A stretch of 5,232 bases of DNA from JBCCGE01 sp039029455 (GTDB lineage Bacteria; Pseudomonadota; Gammaproteobacteria; Arenicellales; Poriferihabitantaceae), in NCBI GenBank assembly GCA_039029455.1, contig JBCCGE010000152.1, positions 1-5,232 on the forward strand, written 5' to 3'. Positions 4,946 through 5,232 of this stretch are shown one piece after another (the first letter of the stretch is position 1; each line of letters starts with the position of its first letter). A program made the translations under genes and the position numbers. The notes beneath the pieces are model-generated. The model did no database searches, was not told the origin of the DNA, and saw only the letters and a program-made list of their open reading frames with translations.

Positions 4946-5232
4946 TTAGCGCTCACTGGTGATAAACCACTCACCCTCAAACAGCTTAAGATCAAGTTCT
5001 TTGTAGGAGGAGCCGTTATAGGAATCGGATTTGTAATCCTGGGTAAAGGTTATCGTCACTTCCTCATCAGATTTCTGCTCGAATGCCACATCTTCAAGCG
5101 AGATATTGATGTATTCCGCTTTACCAATAACCGCAATTTTGTGATCAATCCATTCAGCAAGAGATCGATCAGTCGGAATAAAGTCTCTGGAATAATGTGA
5201 GAAATAGGCGTCAGTGTTCAGACTCGACCAAC
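4946..5232 (-). CDS. C-terminal fragment of a protein ending in an NTF2/SnoaL-like domain
   Basis: This open frame enters from the right edge and ends at TAA 4948-4946. Ninety-four complete codons are visible, after two leading bases of a split codon. The translation begins WSSLNTDAYFSHYSRDFIP, continues with SLAEWIDHKIAVIGKAEYINISLEDV and TFTQDYKSDSYNGSSYKELDL, and closes FEGEWFITSER. The pattern of a helix with DAYFSHYSxDF, then SLAEWxxHK, then strands with FxQDYxS and a final WxIxxE is that of an NTF2/SnoaL-like fold. Similar domains end many proteobacterial L,D-transpeptidases (Cds6 type) and some TPR proteins, so the parent may be an envelope protein, but the diagnostic N-terminal part is outside the window. 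It points the same way as thrS, with 278 nt between them, and is unlikely to be functionally part of the translation cluster. Confidence 0.75.
   Translation of the reverse strand, partial: WSSLNTDAYFSHYSRDFIPTDRSLAEWIDHKIAVIGKAEYINISLEDVAFEQKSDEEVTITFTQDYKSDSYNGSSYKELDLKLFEGEWFITSER

Noticed and set aside
4922..5200. Plus-strand 92-codon open frame opposite the right-edge gene
   Set aside because: The minus-strand frame has a coherent NTF2-like pattern. The plus frame has no recognisable domain and is a shadow.

Overview
The window carries the translation-factor cluster thrS - infC - rpmI - rplT - pheS - pheT, all on the minus strand, so it is transcribed from right to left in these coordinates. 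This gene order is the classic one of gammaproteobacteria. The ThrRS, IF3, L35, L20 and PheS proteins also resemble their E. coli counterparts in length and motifs. I therefore infer a gammaproteobacterium of moderate GC content. Genus cannot be told from this sequence. The genes are intact housekeeping genes, with no sign of mobile elements, frameshifts or transferred DNA.

Layout in transcription order. Positions 5232-4946 hold the last 94 codons of an upstream gene that ends in an NTF2/SnoaL-like domain. Positions 4945-4668 are the thrS leader, with two hairpins near the start codon. One of them (4682-4702) has a seven-base loop UUCGUAG that looks like the anticodon loop of tRNA-Thr(CGU). 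Positions 4667-2751 are thrS, complete at 638 aa. Positions 2750-2589 separate thrS from infC and include a strong hairpin followed by a T-tract. Positions 2588-2070 are infC, which has no standard start codon at the expected place. The best supported start is AUA at 2588, 8 nt after a good GAGGU Shine-Dalgarno sequence. Positions 2069-1888 are a 182-nt leader in front of rpmI with a bulged hairpin, a competing long-range complement and a repeated motif, which together fit an L20-binding operator. Positions 1887-1690 are rpmI (L35) and 1672-1313 are rplT (L20). Positions 1312-1149 hold two hairpins, a strong intrinsic terminator or attenuator, and a further hairpin just before pheS. Positions 1148-132 are pheS. 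Positions 106-1 are the first 35 codons of pheT, cut by the window edge.

The genes supply translation: two aminoacyl-tRNA synthetases (Thr and Phe), initiation factor IF3 and two large-subunit proteins. The noteworthy content is in the spacers. Almost every gene junction carries RNA structure consistent with autogenous or attenuation control: ThrRS on its own leader, IF3 through a rare start codon, L20 on the rpmI leader, and a terminator before pheST. The protein calls are firm. The regulatory calls are inferred from base pairing read by eye and from the known E. coli systems.
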